Source: Tabrizicola_A sp044377735
Lineage (GTDB): Bacteria; Pseudomonadota; Alphaproteobacteria; Rhodobacterales; Rhodobacteraceae
Assembly: GCA_044377735.1 (NCBI GenBank)
Contig: JBILYK010000088.1
Span: 1-14,847 of the forward strand
Length of the DNA: 14,847 nucleotides
Reading direction: 5' to 3'
A model generated the notes under the pieces. That model saw only the letters and a program-made list of their open reading frames with translations, was not told where the DNA came from and searched no databases. Shown one piece after another: positions 1 through 7,288 of this stretch. A program made the translations under genes and the position numbers. How positions within the stretch are numbered: position 1 is the stretch's first letter; each line of letters opens with the position of its first letter.

Positions 1-34
1 GGGCCAATCAAGCAGAGTTTTTCAACAGAATACC

Positions 35-308
35 CGCAAAGTTGCCCTTCGCAACGGCTTGAACGCCTCAACAGAACGGCCATGCCCCATCCGCAAATCC
101 CTACCCCCGCCCCATCAACCCCAGCATCTCTGCCGCGGCCAATTCGGGCGTGGTCTCCCCGGCCGCCACCTGTGCGCCCAACCGCGCCATGATCCCGCGC
201 GCAGGCTCGCGCAACAGCGCCGCCAACAGCCCCTGCCGCACCTCTTGCTCAAACCAATGCCGTGCCTGCGCCGCGCGGCGGCCCTCCCAATGCCCGGCCC
301 CGCGCCGC
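35..308. repeat. Direct repeat, copy 1 (meaB 3' end and downstream DNA)
   Basis: This 274-bp segment is repeated in the same orientation at 862-1135, with a constant offset of 827 bp and no gaps. By hand alignment about 20 positions differ. Nearly all differences fall in 124-176. The outer stretches 35-123 and 177-308 are identical except for one base at 263. The copy covers the last 68 codons of meaB (read on the minus strand) and about 66 bp beyond its stop codon. Homology ends abruptly at 308, where the sequence changes to lower-GC DNA leading into the acetyltransferase gene. The first 34 bases of the window lie outside the repeat and show nothing recognisable. Confidence 0.95.
101..307 (-). 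pseudogene. meaB: Truncated 3' fragment of meaB
   Basis: On the minus strand this encodes 68 residues, from RRGAGHWEGRRAAQ to EMLGLMGRG and a TAG stop. They match the C-terminus of the complete MeaB at 928-1914 except around residues 45-56 of the fragment, where AQVAAGETTPEL replaces TAVESGAKTPEV. The whole GTPase domain (P-loop, switches, NKAD) is missing, so it cannot work as MeaB. An open frame with an ATG at 319 exists, but its first codons come from unrelated flanking DNA and no good ribosome-binding site is visible. It is best read as a remnant left by a duplication or insertion at the end of meaB. Expression as a small peptide cannot be excluded. Confidence 0.85.
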
Positions 309-358
309 ATTTGACACAAAAGCCGAATGTCGGTTTAGAGCCCGATTGCGGACGGTCG

Positions 359-805
359 CTAAAGCGATCTCCATAAGTGGGTGACGCTGCCCTCTAGCGG
401 CAGATAGCCACAACGCTCGTAGAACGCTCGCGCCGTTTTGGTGCTCTCAAGTACGCACCGTTCAGCATGATGCGCCCGCGCTTCATCTTCAAGCGCGGCG
501 AGCATCGCCTTACTGACACCGCAAAACCTCGCCTTGGGGTGAACGTAGTTTAGATGTATGTTGCCGAGGTGGTCCACCATCCCGACGCCGGCAACTCTAC
601 CTGCAGTTTCCGCCACAAGCACCGCCACATCGTGACGTTGGATCCATGCTACCCAAGACGTCTCTGTCTTGTTTCGCAGCCAGGTTGCAAGCCTTTGTGG
701 ATCGCCCCGATGATCAGCAACACACAGTTCTGAAATAGATCGACGGAGTGCGTCAACCGCAGCGGAGGCGTCCGCTTCCGTGCCCTGGCGAATCAAAAGT
801 TCCAT
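359..805 (-). CDS. GNAT family N-acetyltransferase
   Basis: This 148-residue protein has the length and layout of a single GNAT domain, which transfers an acetyl group from acetyl-CoA to an amine. Visible parts are a central beta strand pair (VAVLVAETAGRVAGVGMV, about residues 60-77), the acetyl-CoA pyrophosphate-binding region (RFCGVSKAML, 93-102, an RxxGxS variant of the usual Q/RxxGxG/A) and motif B (TARAFYERCGYLP, 124-136). The substrate cannot be told from sequence. The ATG start has a strong Shine-Dalgarno AAGGAG (minus strand of 811-819) 7 nt upstream. Three hand-counted lines (541-720) give about 56% GC, against 65-78% in neighbouring genes. The gene lies exactly between two copies of the meaB end, which suggests horizontal gain. 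No antitoxin-like partner is present, so a TacT-type toxin is unlikely. Confidence 0.85.
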   Translation of the reverse strand: MELLIRQGTEADASAAVDALRRSISELCVADHRGDPQRLATWLRNKTETSWVAWIQRHDVAVLVAETAGRVAGVGMVDHLGNIHLNYVHPKARFCGVSKAMLAALEDEARAHHAERCVLESTKTARAFYERCGYLPLEGSVTHLWRSL

Positions 806-861
806 ATGGGTCTCCTTCTGGAGGCAAGCGCTATGGTAGTGCTGAACCCCACTTCAATCAA

Positions 862-1135
862 CGCAAAGTTGCCCTTCGCAACGGCTTGAACGCCTCAACA
901 GAACGGCCATGCCCCATCCGCAAATCCCTACCCCCGCCCCATCAACCCCAACATCTCCGCCGCCGCCACCTCGGGTGTCTTGGCCCCGCTTTCCACCGCC
1001 GTTCCCAACCGCGCCATGATCCCGCGCGCAGGCTCGCGCAACAGCGCCGCCAACAGCCCCTGCCGCACCTCTTGCTCAAACCAATGCCGCGCCTGCGCCG
1101 CGCGGCGGCCCTCCCAATGCCCGGCCCCGCGCCGC
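862..1135. repeat. Direct repeat, copy 2 (within intact meaB 3' end)
   Basis: This is the second copy of the 274-bp repeat, containing the true 3' end of meaB and 66 bp downstream of its stop. It is continuous with the complete meaB gene on its right side. On its left, identity stops at 862, about 57 bp upstream of the acetyltransferase start codon. The GNAT gene and its promoter-side DNA (309-861) are therefore the only sequence between the copies. Confidence 0.95.
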
Positions 1136-1914
1136 CACGCGGCCAAGTCCAGCATATCGGCCCAAGCCTCGGCCATGCCGGTTTGCTCCACCGCCGACAC
1201 CATCATCGCCTTGGGGAACCCCTCAGGGTCTTGCGGACGGCGGCGCAACAGCCGCAAGGCCCCGGCATAATCCCCGCAGGTCCGCGTCGCGGCGGGCTTC
1301 AGATCCCCGTCCGCCTTGTTGACCAAGATCAGATCGGCCATCTCCATGATGCCGCGCTTGACGCCCTGCAACTCATCGCCCCCCGCCGGGGCCAAGAGAA
1401 GCAGGAAGAGATCGCACATCTCCGACACCATGGTTTCGGACTGCCCAACCCCCACGGTCTCGATCAACACCACGTCAAACCCCGCCGCCTCGCACAAGGC
1501 CACCGCCTCGCGCGTGCGCCGCGCCACGCCGCCCATCTGCGCTTGGGAAGGTGAGGGCCGGATAAAGGCCAAAGGATCGCGGCTCAGAAGCTCCATCCGC
1601 GTCTTGTCCCCCAAGATCGACCCGCCAGAGCGTGCCGAAGACGGGTCCACCGCCAGAACGGCCACCCGCTTGCCCTGTGCGGTCAGCATCTTGCCAAAGG
1701 CCTCGATGAAGGTGGATTTTCCCACCCCCGGCGTGCCCGACAGCCCGATGCGCAACGCTTGCCGGTCGCGCCCCAGATCGGACAACAGCGCCAGCGCCTC
1801 TGCGCGGTGATCGGCGCGCGCGCTTTCGACCAGCGTGATCGCCCGCGCAAGCGCGCGCCTGTCGCCTGCCCGAATAGCCTGTGCTGAAATCGGTGTCGAA
1901 ATCCTCGCCGACAT
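928..1914 (-). CDS. meaB: MeaB/ArgK-type GTPase, methylmalonyl-CoA mutase chaperone
   Basis: This cytosolic P-loop GTPase is 328 residues long, a normal length for MeaB. It protects and reloads adenosylcobalamin-dependent methylmalonyl-CoA mutase during propionate and branched-chain catabolism. Motifs seen are Walker A GTPGVGKST (residues 60-68), AVDPSSARSGGSILGDKTRM (88-107), the switch region ETVGVGQSE (152-160), NKAD guanine specificity motif (199-202) and the C-terminal dimerisation helix region HWFEQEVRQGLL. The ATG start is preceded by GGGAGG about 10 nt upstream. It is divergent from hrpB. The mutase gene is not in the window. Its last 68 codons are duplicated at 101-307. Older databases call this family ArgK; the G-protein chaperone role is better supported. 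Confidence 0.95.
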   Translation of the reverse strand: MSARISTPISAQAIRAGDRRALARAITLVESARADHRAEALALLSDLGRDRQALRIGLSGTPGVGKSTFIEAFGKMLTAQGKRVAVLAVDPSSARSGGSILGDKTRMELLSRDPLAFIRPSPSQAQMGGVARRTREAVALCEAAGFDVVLIETVGVGQSETMVSEMCDLFLLLLAPAGGDELQGVKRGIMEMADLILVNKADGDLKPAATRTCGDYAGALRLLRRRPQDPEGFPKAMMVSAVEQTGMAEAWADMLDLAAWRRGAGHWEGRRAAQARHWFEQEVRQGLLAALLREPARGIMARLGTAVESGAKTPEVAAAEMLGLMGRG

Positions 1915-1979
1915 GTCCCGCCGCCTCCCTGCGCTCTTTGCCCCTTTTGCCCCAAGCCGCGCGCCCGCGCCAGCCCGAA

Positions 1980-2138
1980 GGGGGGCCGTCTGCCCCCCTC
2001 GCCGCCAAGGCGGCTCACCCCCCGAGAGTATTTGGAAAGGCGCAAATCATAAGAGCCGCTTTGCATTTGCGCCTTTCCAAATACTCCGAGGGGGTGAATG
2101 CGCCGTCAGGCGCAGAGGGGGGCGAGCAGCCCCCTTTT
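1980..2138. repeat. Composite palindrome of two REP-like units between meaB and hrpB
   Basis: Two units with the same architecture face each other. Unit A (plus strand, 1980-2047) has a G-run/C-run hairpin (1980-1998), a small hairpin GCCGCCAAGGCGGC (2001-2014), then TCACCCCC and a tail starting GAGTATTTGG. Unit B is the same on the minus strand: tail (2065-2086), hairpin GCGCCGTCAGGCGC (2100-2113) and GGGGGC-GAGCA-GCCCCC (2118-2134) followed by TTTT. The two tails are a perfect 22-bp inverted repeat (2026-2047 and 2065-2086) around a 17-nt spacer. The hairpins are conserved in form but not in sequence, as in REP/BIME elements. The hairpin plus T-run at 2118-2138 could also stop transcription on the plus strand. 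Confidence 0.85.
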
Positions 2139-2191
2139 CTTGGGGCCCCCAAAGGCGTGACAGCGCAGAGGCAATCGATCATAAGGCGGTC

Positions 2192-4636
2192 ATGTCCGAC
2201 CCGCTGCCCATTGATGATGTGCTCGATGCCCTGTGTGCCGCGATGGCGGCCAAGGGCCAGGCCGTGTTGCAGGCCCCGCCGGGGGCGGGCAAGACCACGC
2301 GGGTGCCGCTGGCGCTTATGGGCCAGATCACCGGCCGCATCCTGATGCTCGAGCCGCGCCGTCTGGCCGCCCGCGCCGCGGCCGAGCGGATGGCCGAGAC
2401 CCATGGCACGCCCTTGGGCCAGATCATCGGCTACCGCATGCGCGGCGAGGCCAAAACCTCGTCCGCGACCCGCATCGAGGTGGTGACCGAAGGCATCCTG
2501 ACCCGGATGATCCAGTCTGACCCTGAATTGCCCGGCGTCGGCTGCATCATCTTCGACGAATTCCACGAGCGCAGCCTGAACGCCGATCTTGGGCTGGCCT
2601 TGGCCTTGGAAATCCGCGCGGCCTTGCGTCCGGATCTGCAGCTTTTGGTGATGTCCGCCACCCTTGATGCTGCCCCGGTGGCCGCCCTGATGGGCGATGC
2701 GCCGCTGATAACCTCCCAAGGCCGCGCCTTTCCGGTCGAGACCCGCTGGCTGCCCCGCAGCCCGGATGCGTCCTTGCGCTATGAGGCGGCCCTGGCGGGA
2801 TTGGTCTGCCAAGCGGTAGATGAGCACCCGGAAGGCGGCGTGTTGGTCTTCCTGCCCGGCGAAGGCGAAATCCGCCGGGTTGAGGCCGCGCTGCAGGGTC
2901 GCCTGCCTGCCCATTGCGACATCCGTCCCCTGTTCGGCGCCATGGAATTTGCCGCCCAACGCGCCGCTTTGGCCCCGGTGGCGGCGGGGCGGCGCAAGGT
3001 GGTGCTGGCCACCTCGATTGCCGAAACCTCGCTGACCATCCCCGATATCCGTGTCGTGGTTGATGGCGGCCGCTCCCGTCGGGCGCGGTTTGACCCGAAC
3101 TCCGGCATGTCGCGGCTGGTGACCGACCGCGTGACACGGGCCGAGGCCGAACAGCGCCGCGGCCGGGCGGGCCGTGTGGCGCCGGGCATCTGCTATCGGC
3201 TCTGGACCAAGGGCGAGGAGGGGGCCTTGCAGCCCTTTCCGCCTGCCGAGATCGAATCGGCCGATCTGACCGGCCTTGCCCTTGAACTGGCGCTTTGGGG
3301 TGCCGCCGATCTGCCCTTCCTGACTACACCCAACCTTGCCACCATGGCCGAGGCCCACGCGCTTCTGACCAGCCTTGGCGCGTTGCAGGCGGGCCGCATC
3401 ACCCCCCATGGCTGCGCGCTTGCCGCCCTTCCCCTGCACCCGCGCCTTGGCCATATGCTGACCATCGCCGGACCGCGCGCCGCGCCCCTCGCCGCCCTCA
3501 TGGCCGACCGCGACCCGCTGAAAGGTGCCCCCCCCGACCTGACCCTGCGCCTGCGCGCCCTTGCCGACCCCCGCGCGTTCGAATCTGAGACCCCCTACCA
3601 GATCCTCCGCCCGGCCCTGGAACGCATCCGCGACGAGAAGCGGCGGCTTGAAAAGGCCGCAGCACCCGAGGAGCAATCCCTGAGCGCAGCCCAGATGGCG
3701 GCCCTTGCCTACCCCGACCGCATCGGCCTGCGCCGCAAGGGCGACGCCCCGCGCTGGCTGCTTTCGGGCGGCAAGGGGGCGGCGATGGAGCCGGGCACGC
3801 CGCTGTCCAACGCCCGCCTCATCGTCGCCACCGACCTTGACGGCGACACCCGCGAGGCCGCCGTGCGCCAAGCCATCGCCTTGACCGAACCCGAGCTTCG
3901 CGCGCTTTATGCCCATCACATCACATGGGAAAACCGCTGCGACTGGTCGCGCCGCGAGGGCCGCATTCTGGCGCGCAAACAAGAACGCTTTGGCGCGATC
4001 ACCCTGACGGACCAGCCTTGGCCCGACGCCCCGCCCGAGGATATGGCCCGCGCCGCCTTGGAGGGCTTGCGCCAGATCGGCCTCACCTTCACCCCCGCCG
4101 CCCGCCGCCTGCGCGCCCGCATCGAACTGGCGCGCGCCGGGGGCGACACTTGGCCCGACTGCACGGATGAGGCGCTCCTTTCCTCCGCCGAGGATTGGCT
4201 TCTGCCCTACCTGACCAAGGCGCGCACCGAGGCCGACCTGCGCAGCCTTGACCTGCACGACGCCCTTCTGTCCCGGCTGGACTGGGGCCAACAGGCCGAG
4301 CTTGACCGCCTTGTGCCCGCCCATTTCACCACCCCCTTGGGCCGCAAAGCCCCCATCGATTACGACGGCGACCACCCCGCCATCGAAATCCGCCTGCAGG
4401 AAATGTTCGGCGTCACCACCCACCCGACCGTGGGCCAAGCCCGCAAACCCCTCCGCGTCACCCTGCTGTCACCGGGCCAAAAAACCATCCAGGTGACCCT
4501 CGACATCCCCAACTTCTGGCGGACCTCCTACGCCGATGTCAGGAAAGACATGCGCGGCCAATACCCCCGCCACCCCTGGCCCGAAGACCCGACCGAGGCC
4601 GAACCGACGCTGAGGGCGAAACCAAGGGGGACGTGA
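2192..4636 (+). CDS. hrpB: ATP-dependent RNA helicase HrpB
   Basis: This 814-residue DEAH-box helicase has the usual length of the HrpB family. Motifs in order are Walker A GAGKTT (31-36), Walker B/DEAH variant DEFH (122-125), SAT (155-157), ATSIAETSLTIPDIRVVVDGG (273-293) and motif VI QRRGRAGR (321-328). Helicase-associated domains and the HrpB-specific C-terminus follow, the latter ending with the motif YPRHPWPEDP. The substrate RNA is not well defined for the family. The frame is open back to 1835, but those codons lie in antisense meaB and the REP-like palindrome. The ATG at 2192 gives the typical start MSDPLPIDDVLDAL and has a weak AAGGCGG just upstream. The gene is convergent with the lysR gene on its right. 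Confidence 0.95.
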   Translation: MSDPLPIDDVLDALCAAMAAKGQAVLQAPPGAGKTTRVPLALMGQITGRILMLEPRRLAARAAAERMAETHGTPLGQIIGYRMRGEAKTSSATRIEVVTEGILTRMIQSDPELPGVGCIIFDEFHERSLNADLGLALALEIRAALRPDLQLLVMSATLDAAPVAALMGDAPLITSQGRAFPVETRWLPRSPDASLRYEAALAGLVCQAVDEHPEGGVLVFLPGEGEIRRVEAALQGRLPAHCDIRPLFGAMEFAAQRAALAPVAAGRRKVVLATSIAETSLTIPDIRVVVDGGRSRRARFDPNSGMSRLVTDRVTRAEAEQRRGRAGRVAPGICYRLWTKGEEGALQPFPPAEIESADLTGLALELALWGAADLPFLTTPNLATMAEAHALLTSLGALQAGRITPHGCALAALPLHPRLGHMLTIAGPRAAPLAALMADRDPLKGAPPDLTLRLRALADPRAFESETPYQILRPALERIRDEKRRLEKAAAPEEQSLSAAQMAALAYPDRIGLRRKGDAPRWLLSGGKGAAMEPGTPLSNARLIVATDLDGDTREAAVRQAIALTEPELRALYAHHITWENRCDWSRREGRILARKQERFGAITLTDQPWPDAPPEDMARAALEGLRQIGLTFTPAARRLRARIELARAGGDTWPDCTDEALLSSAEDWLLPYLTKARTEADLRSLDLHDALLSRLDWGQQAELDRLVPAHFTTPLGRKAPIDYDGDHPAIEIRLQEMFGVTTHPTVGQARKPLRVTLLSPGQKTIQVTLDIPNFWRTSYADVRKDMRGQYPRHPWPEDPTEAEPTLRAKPRGT

Positions 4637-4641
4637 GCGCG

Positions 4642-4798
4642 GTGTCGCCCCCCACCCCCATCCCCTCCCCACGGAGGGGGAGGGGAGGCACGTAAAAACC
4701 ACGCGCCCCCCCGTCGCTCAGGGCCTCAAGCGAAACGGCGAGAAACAGGGCAGCTCCCCTCCCCCTTGTGGGGAGGGGCTGGGGGTGGGGGGCGACAC
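4642..4798. repeat. MITE-like long inverted repeat with nested hairpins
   Basis: The arms at 4642-4687 and 4754-4798 are inverted copies, both beginning GTGTCGCCCCCCACCCCCA at the outer ends. There is one clear substitution, plus a one-base length difference at the arm hairpin loop. The 66-bp centre is unrelated. Each arm is itself a hairpin (CCCCTCCCC facing GGGGGAGGGG). The element fills the space between the convergent hrpB and lysR genes, starting 5 nt after the hrpB stop. It has no coding capacity. It could act as a bidirectional terminator, and its design resembles a miniature inverted-repeat element. No target-site duplication was identified with confidence. Confidence 0.85.
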
Positions 4799-4799
4799 A

Positions 4800-4831
4800 G
4801 GCCCCTGCACTAGTCCCCACCCAAAGGGGCC
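4800..4831 (-). terminator. Possible terminator hairpin after the lysR gene
   Basis: A 7-bp stem (GGCCCCT at 4800-4806, AGGGGCC at 4825-4831) with an 18-nt loop lies 14 nt beyond the lysR stop codon. No T-run follows on the minus strand, so it is a weak candidate. The adjacent long inverted repeat may do the same job. Confidence 0.35.
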
Positions 4832-4845
4832 ACGCGCCCCATCCC

Positions 4846-5775
4846 TCACCCCGCCGCCAATCCTTCCCCCGCCCGCCGGATTTCGTCCTTGATCCGGGCG
4901 GCCATGAAGTCGGTAAAAAGGTTCACCTTGGGATCCTTCAACCGGCGGTGCTGCGACAGGCTGGAAAGCTGGGTGCCCAAGGGCGGGGTGGCCACCGCCA
5001 CCGGCACCAGCGCGCCTGATCGCAGGTGCTGGGCCACCTCGAAGATCGGTTTCATCACGATCCCCCGCCCGTCCAGCGCCCAGCCGGTCAGCACGTCACC
5101 GTCATCAGACTCAAACGGCCCGCCAATTTCAAACCGGCGCGGACCATCGGGCGTTTGCAGCGCCCATTGAAACTCTTTCGCCCCCGGAAAGCGCAGGTTC
5201 AGACAGTCGTGCTTGTCGCCCACCAAGGCCGCCCCATCCGCGGGCATCCCCCGCCGCGCGATATAGGCGGGGGCGGCACACAGAACGCGCGGGCAATCGG
5301 CAATCAGCCGCACCTTGAGCGTGGAATCCTCCAACACCCCCAGATGAAAGGCCACATCCAGCCCTTCTGCCGTCACATCAATGATCCGGTCCGACAGGCG
5401 CAACCGCACATCGATCTGCGGGTACACATCCTTGAACGCCGGCACATGGGGCGCAATGAACCGCCGCCCCACGCCCAAGGGGGCCGAGACGAAAATCGTC
5501 CCGCGCGGGTTTTGCGTGACATCCATCACCGCCGCTTCGGCGTCGTCAATCGCCTCCAGCACCTTGCGCGCGCCGTCATAGAAAATCCGGCCATTTTCCG
5601 TGGGCTGCAAACTGCGCGTGGTGCGCGAAAACAGCCGCACCCCCAGATGCTTTTCCAACTCCGAAATCCGCGCCGAGGCCACGGCAGGCGACGTGCGCTG
5701 ATCGCGCGCCGCTGCCGACATGCTGCCCAGGTCAAACACGCGCACAAACATGCGGATATTGTTCACATAAGACAA
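4846..5775 (-). CDS. LysR-type transcriptional regulator
   Basis: This is a 309-residue LysR-family regulator. The N-terminal winged helix-turn-helix spans about residues 5-64 (NNIRMFVRVFDLGSMSAAARD, then SPAVASARISELEKHLGVRLF and RTTRSLQPTENG). The effector-binding domain follows from about residue 90 to 300. The head sequence matches the CrgA/DmlR-like subgroup. The chosen start is TTG at 5775, giving MSYVNNIRMF, because it keeps the complete first helix and has GGGGG 5 nt upstream. GTG at 5766 is possible. ATG at 5751 would cut the helix. The gene is divergent from puuD across about 105 bp, so it may control urate oxidation. The effector is unknown, and urate or a product is a guess from position. 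Confidence 0.92.
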   Translation of the reverse strand: MSYVNNIRMFVRVFDLGSMSAAARDQRTSPAVASARISELEKHLGVRLFSRTTRSLQPTENGRIFYDGARKVLEAIDDAEAAVMDVTQNPRGTIFVSAPLGVGRRFIAPHVPAFKDVYPQIDVRLRLSDRIIDVTAEGLDVAFHLGVLEDSTLKVRLIADCPRVLCAAPAYIARRGMPADGAALVGDKHDCLNLRFPGAKEFQWALQTPDGPRRFEIGGPFESDDGDVLTGWALDGRGIVMKPIFEVAQHLRSGALVPVAVATPPLGTQLSSLSQHRRLKDPKVNLFTDFMAARIKDEIRRAGEGLAAG

Positions 5776-5789
5776 TCTGACCCCCGATT

Positions 5790-5801
5790 ATCTGGCCAGA
5801 T
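5790..5801. promoter_or_regulatory. 12-bp perfect palindrome between lysR and puuD, candidate operator
   Basis: ATCTGGCCAGAT reads the same on both strands. It lies 14 bp upstream of the lysR start and 79 bp upstream of the puuD start. A weak -35-like TTGAAA (5802-5807) directly abuts it on the puuD side, with no convincing -10. A LysR regulator often binds a dyad in the divergent region it shares with its target, which is why this site is proposed. Confidence 0.45.
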
Positions 5802-5880
5802 TTGAAAGTGATCCGCCATTTGCCGGGTTAACAGAAAGGTGCAGCCCGGTATAGCCTTTGCACAAAGCACAAAAGGGGCG

Positions 5881-7134
5881 ATGGCCATGTATGATTGGGT
5901 GGTCTTGTGGGACTGGGTGGAAATCGCCGCGCGCTGGGTGCATGTCATCACCGCCATCGCTTGGATCGGATCAAGTTTCTACTTCATCGCGCTGGACCTT
6001 GGCCTGCACCGCGACCGCAACCTGACCTCGGGTGCCGATGGTGAGGAATGGCAGGTCCACGGCGGCGGGTTCTACCACATCCAGAAATACCTCGTGGCCC
6101 CCGCCCAGATGCCCGACCATCTGGTCTGGTTCAAATGGGAAAGCTACGCCACATGGCTTTCCGGCTTCGCCATGCTGGTTTTGGTCTATTACATGGGCCA
6201 TGAGATGTATCTCATCGACCCGGCGGTCGCTGACCTCGCCCCATGGCAGGCGATTGCCATCTCGATGGCTTCGCTCGCCTTTGGCTGGGTCGCCTACAAC
6301 ACCATTTGCAAGGTCTTTGTGAACGCCAACCAGACGCTGGTCATGGTCGCGCTCTTCGCCCTTCTGGTCGCCATGGCCTGGTTCTACACCCAAGTCTTCT
6401 CAGGCCGCGCGGCCCTTCTGCATCTTGGCGCCTTCACCGCCTCTATCATGTCGGGCAATGTGTTCTTCATCATCATGCCCAATCAGCGCGTGGTGGTGGC
6501 CGACCTGAAAGCAGGCCGCAAGCCTGATCCGAAATACGGCAAGATCGCCAAGCAGCGCTCGACGCACAACAACTACCTGACCCTGCCGGTGATCTTCCTG
6601 ATGCTGTCGAACCATTACCCCTTGGTGTTCGCCACCGAGTATAACTGGATCATCGCGTCGCTCGTCTTCCTGATGGGCGTTACCATCCGGCACTGGTTCA
6701 ACACCCAGCACGCCCGCAAAGGCAACCCGCACTGGACATGGGCGGCCACCACGATTCTGTTCCTCCTCATCGCATGGCTCTCCACCGCGCCCCTGCAAAC
6801 CCGCGACCCCGAATCTGCCCCCGACTCCGCCATGGCCCCCGGCGCGCTCCGCTATGCCGCCGCCACCGGCTTTGATGATGTGGTCTCGATCGTGCAGGGC
6901 CGCTGCTCGATGTGCCATGCCGCCGAACCGGTCTGGGACGGCCTGCACTACGCCCCCAAAGGCGTGGTCTTGGAAACGCCATCGCAGATCGCGGCCGAAG
7001 CCAAACGCATCTACCTGCAATCGGGCCTCAGCCACGCCATGCCACCCGCCAACCTCAGCTACATGGAGCCTGAGGAGCGTGAGGCCATCATCCTGTGGTT
7101 CCAATCGGCAGGGCAGAGTGGCACCGAAGGCTGA
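5881..7134 (+). CDS. puuD: Membrane-bound cytochrome c urate oxidase PuuD
   Basis: PuuD oxidises urate to 5-hydroxyisourate and passes electrons to a fused C-terminal cytochrome c domain rather than to oxygen directly, unlike soluble uricase. The 417 residues show about eight hydrophobic membrane segments between residues 15 and 304. The linker region begins LQTRDPESAPDS, and the heme c motif is CSMCH (342-346), with M387 in SHAMPPAN as the likely axial ligand. The frame is open upstream to a GTG at 5839. ATG at 5881 is preferred because AAAAGGGG ends 2 nt before it and the protein starts MAMYDWVVLWDW; ATG at 5887 is an alternative. It is divergent from a lysR gene. It belongs with the urate permease and allA 5.5 kb to the right. 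Confidence 0.92.
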   Translation: MAMYDWVVLWDWVEIAARWVHVITAIAWIGSSFYFIALDLGLHRDRNLTSGADGEEWQVHGGGFYHIQKYLVAPAQMPDHLVWFKWESYATWLSGFAMLVLVYYMGHEMYLIDPAVADLAPWQAIAISMASLAFGWVAYNTICKVFVNANQTLVMVALFALLVAMAWFYTQVFSGRAALLHLGAFTASIMSGNVFFIIMPNQRVVVADLKAGRKPDPKYGKIAKQRSTHNNYLTLPVIFLMLSNHYPLVFATEYNWIIASLVFLMGVTIRHWFNTQHARKGNPHWTWAATTILFLLIAWLSTAPLQTRDPESAPDSAMAPGALRYAAATGFDDVVSIVQGRCSMCHAAEPVWDGLHYAPKGVVLETPSQIAAEAKRIYLQSGLSHAMPPANLSYMEPEEREAIILWFQSAGQSGTEG

Positions 7135-7155
7135 CGCCCCACCCAAACCTCGTAG

Positions 7156-7173
7156 GTCGGGCTTCAGCCCGAC
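7156..7173 (+). terminator. Hairpin after puuD, possible terminator
   Basis: GTCGGGC-TTCA-GCCCGAC forms a 7-bp perfect stem with a tetraloop, 21 nt after the puuD stop, followed by the weak T-rich CTCTTCCCC. A second hairpin (CCGTCC at 7202-7207, GGACGG at 7215-7220) follows. Both lie between the convergent puuD and aminotransferase genes. No other feature was seen in 7135-7288. Confidence 0.5.
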
Positions 7174-7288
7174 TCTTCCCCTGAATTAACCATTTCCCCG
7201 CCCGTCCGCTGTCGGGACGGATGCCAGACGCAAACCCGACACGAACCCGACCTGTGCCATACGCCAATTTTCGCCGAAAATCAGCGCC

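Noticed and set aside
101..319. Small independent gene with ATG at 319
   Set aside because: All but the first four codons match the end of meaB, there is no ribosome-binding site, and it is better explained as a duplicated gene fragment.
359..805. GNAT protein as a TacT-like toxin of a toxin-antitoxin pair
   Set aside because: No small ribbon-helix-helix (DUF1778-type) gene lies upstream or downstream. The neighbours are only meaB fragments.
1835..2191. N-terminal extension of HrpB
   Set aside because: These 119 codons lie in antisense meaB and in the palindrome, and the family starts at the MSDPLPIDDVLDAL region.
2015..4438. A very long open frame on the minus strand opposite hrpB (807 codons)
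   Set aside because: It mirrors the hrpB frame in high-GC DNA, has low-complexity glycine/alanine/glutamine-rich residues, no family motifs and runs into the REP-like palindrome. HrpB on the plus strand has every helicase motif.
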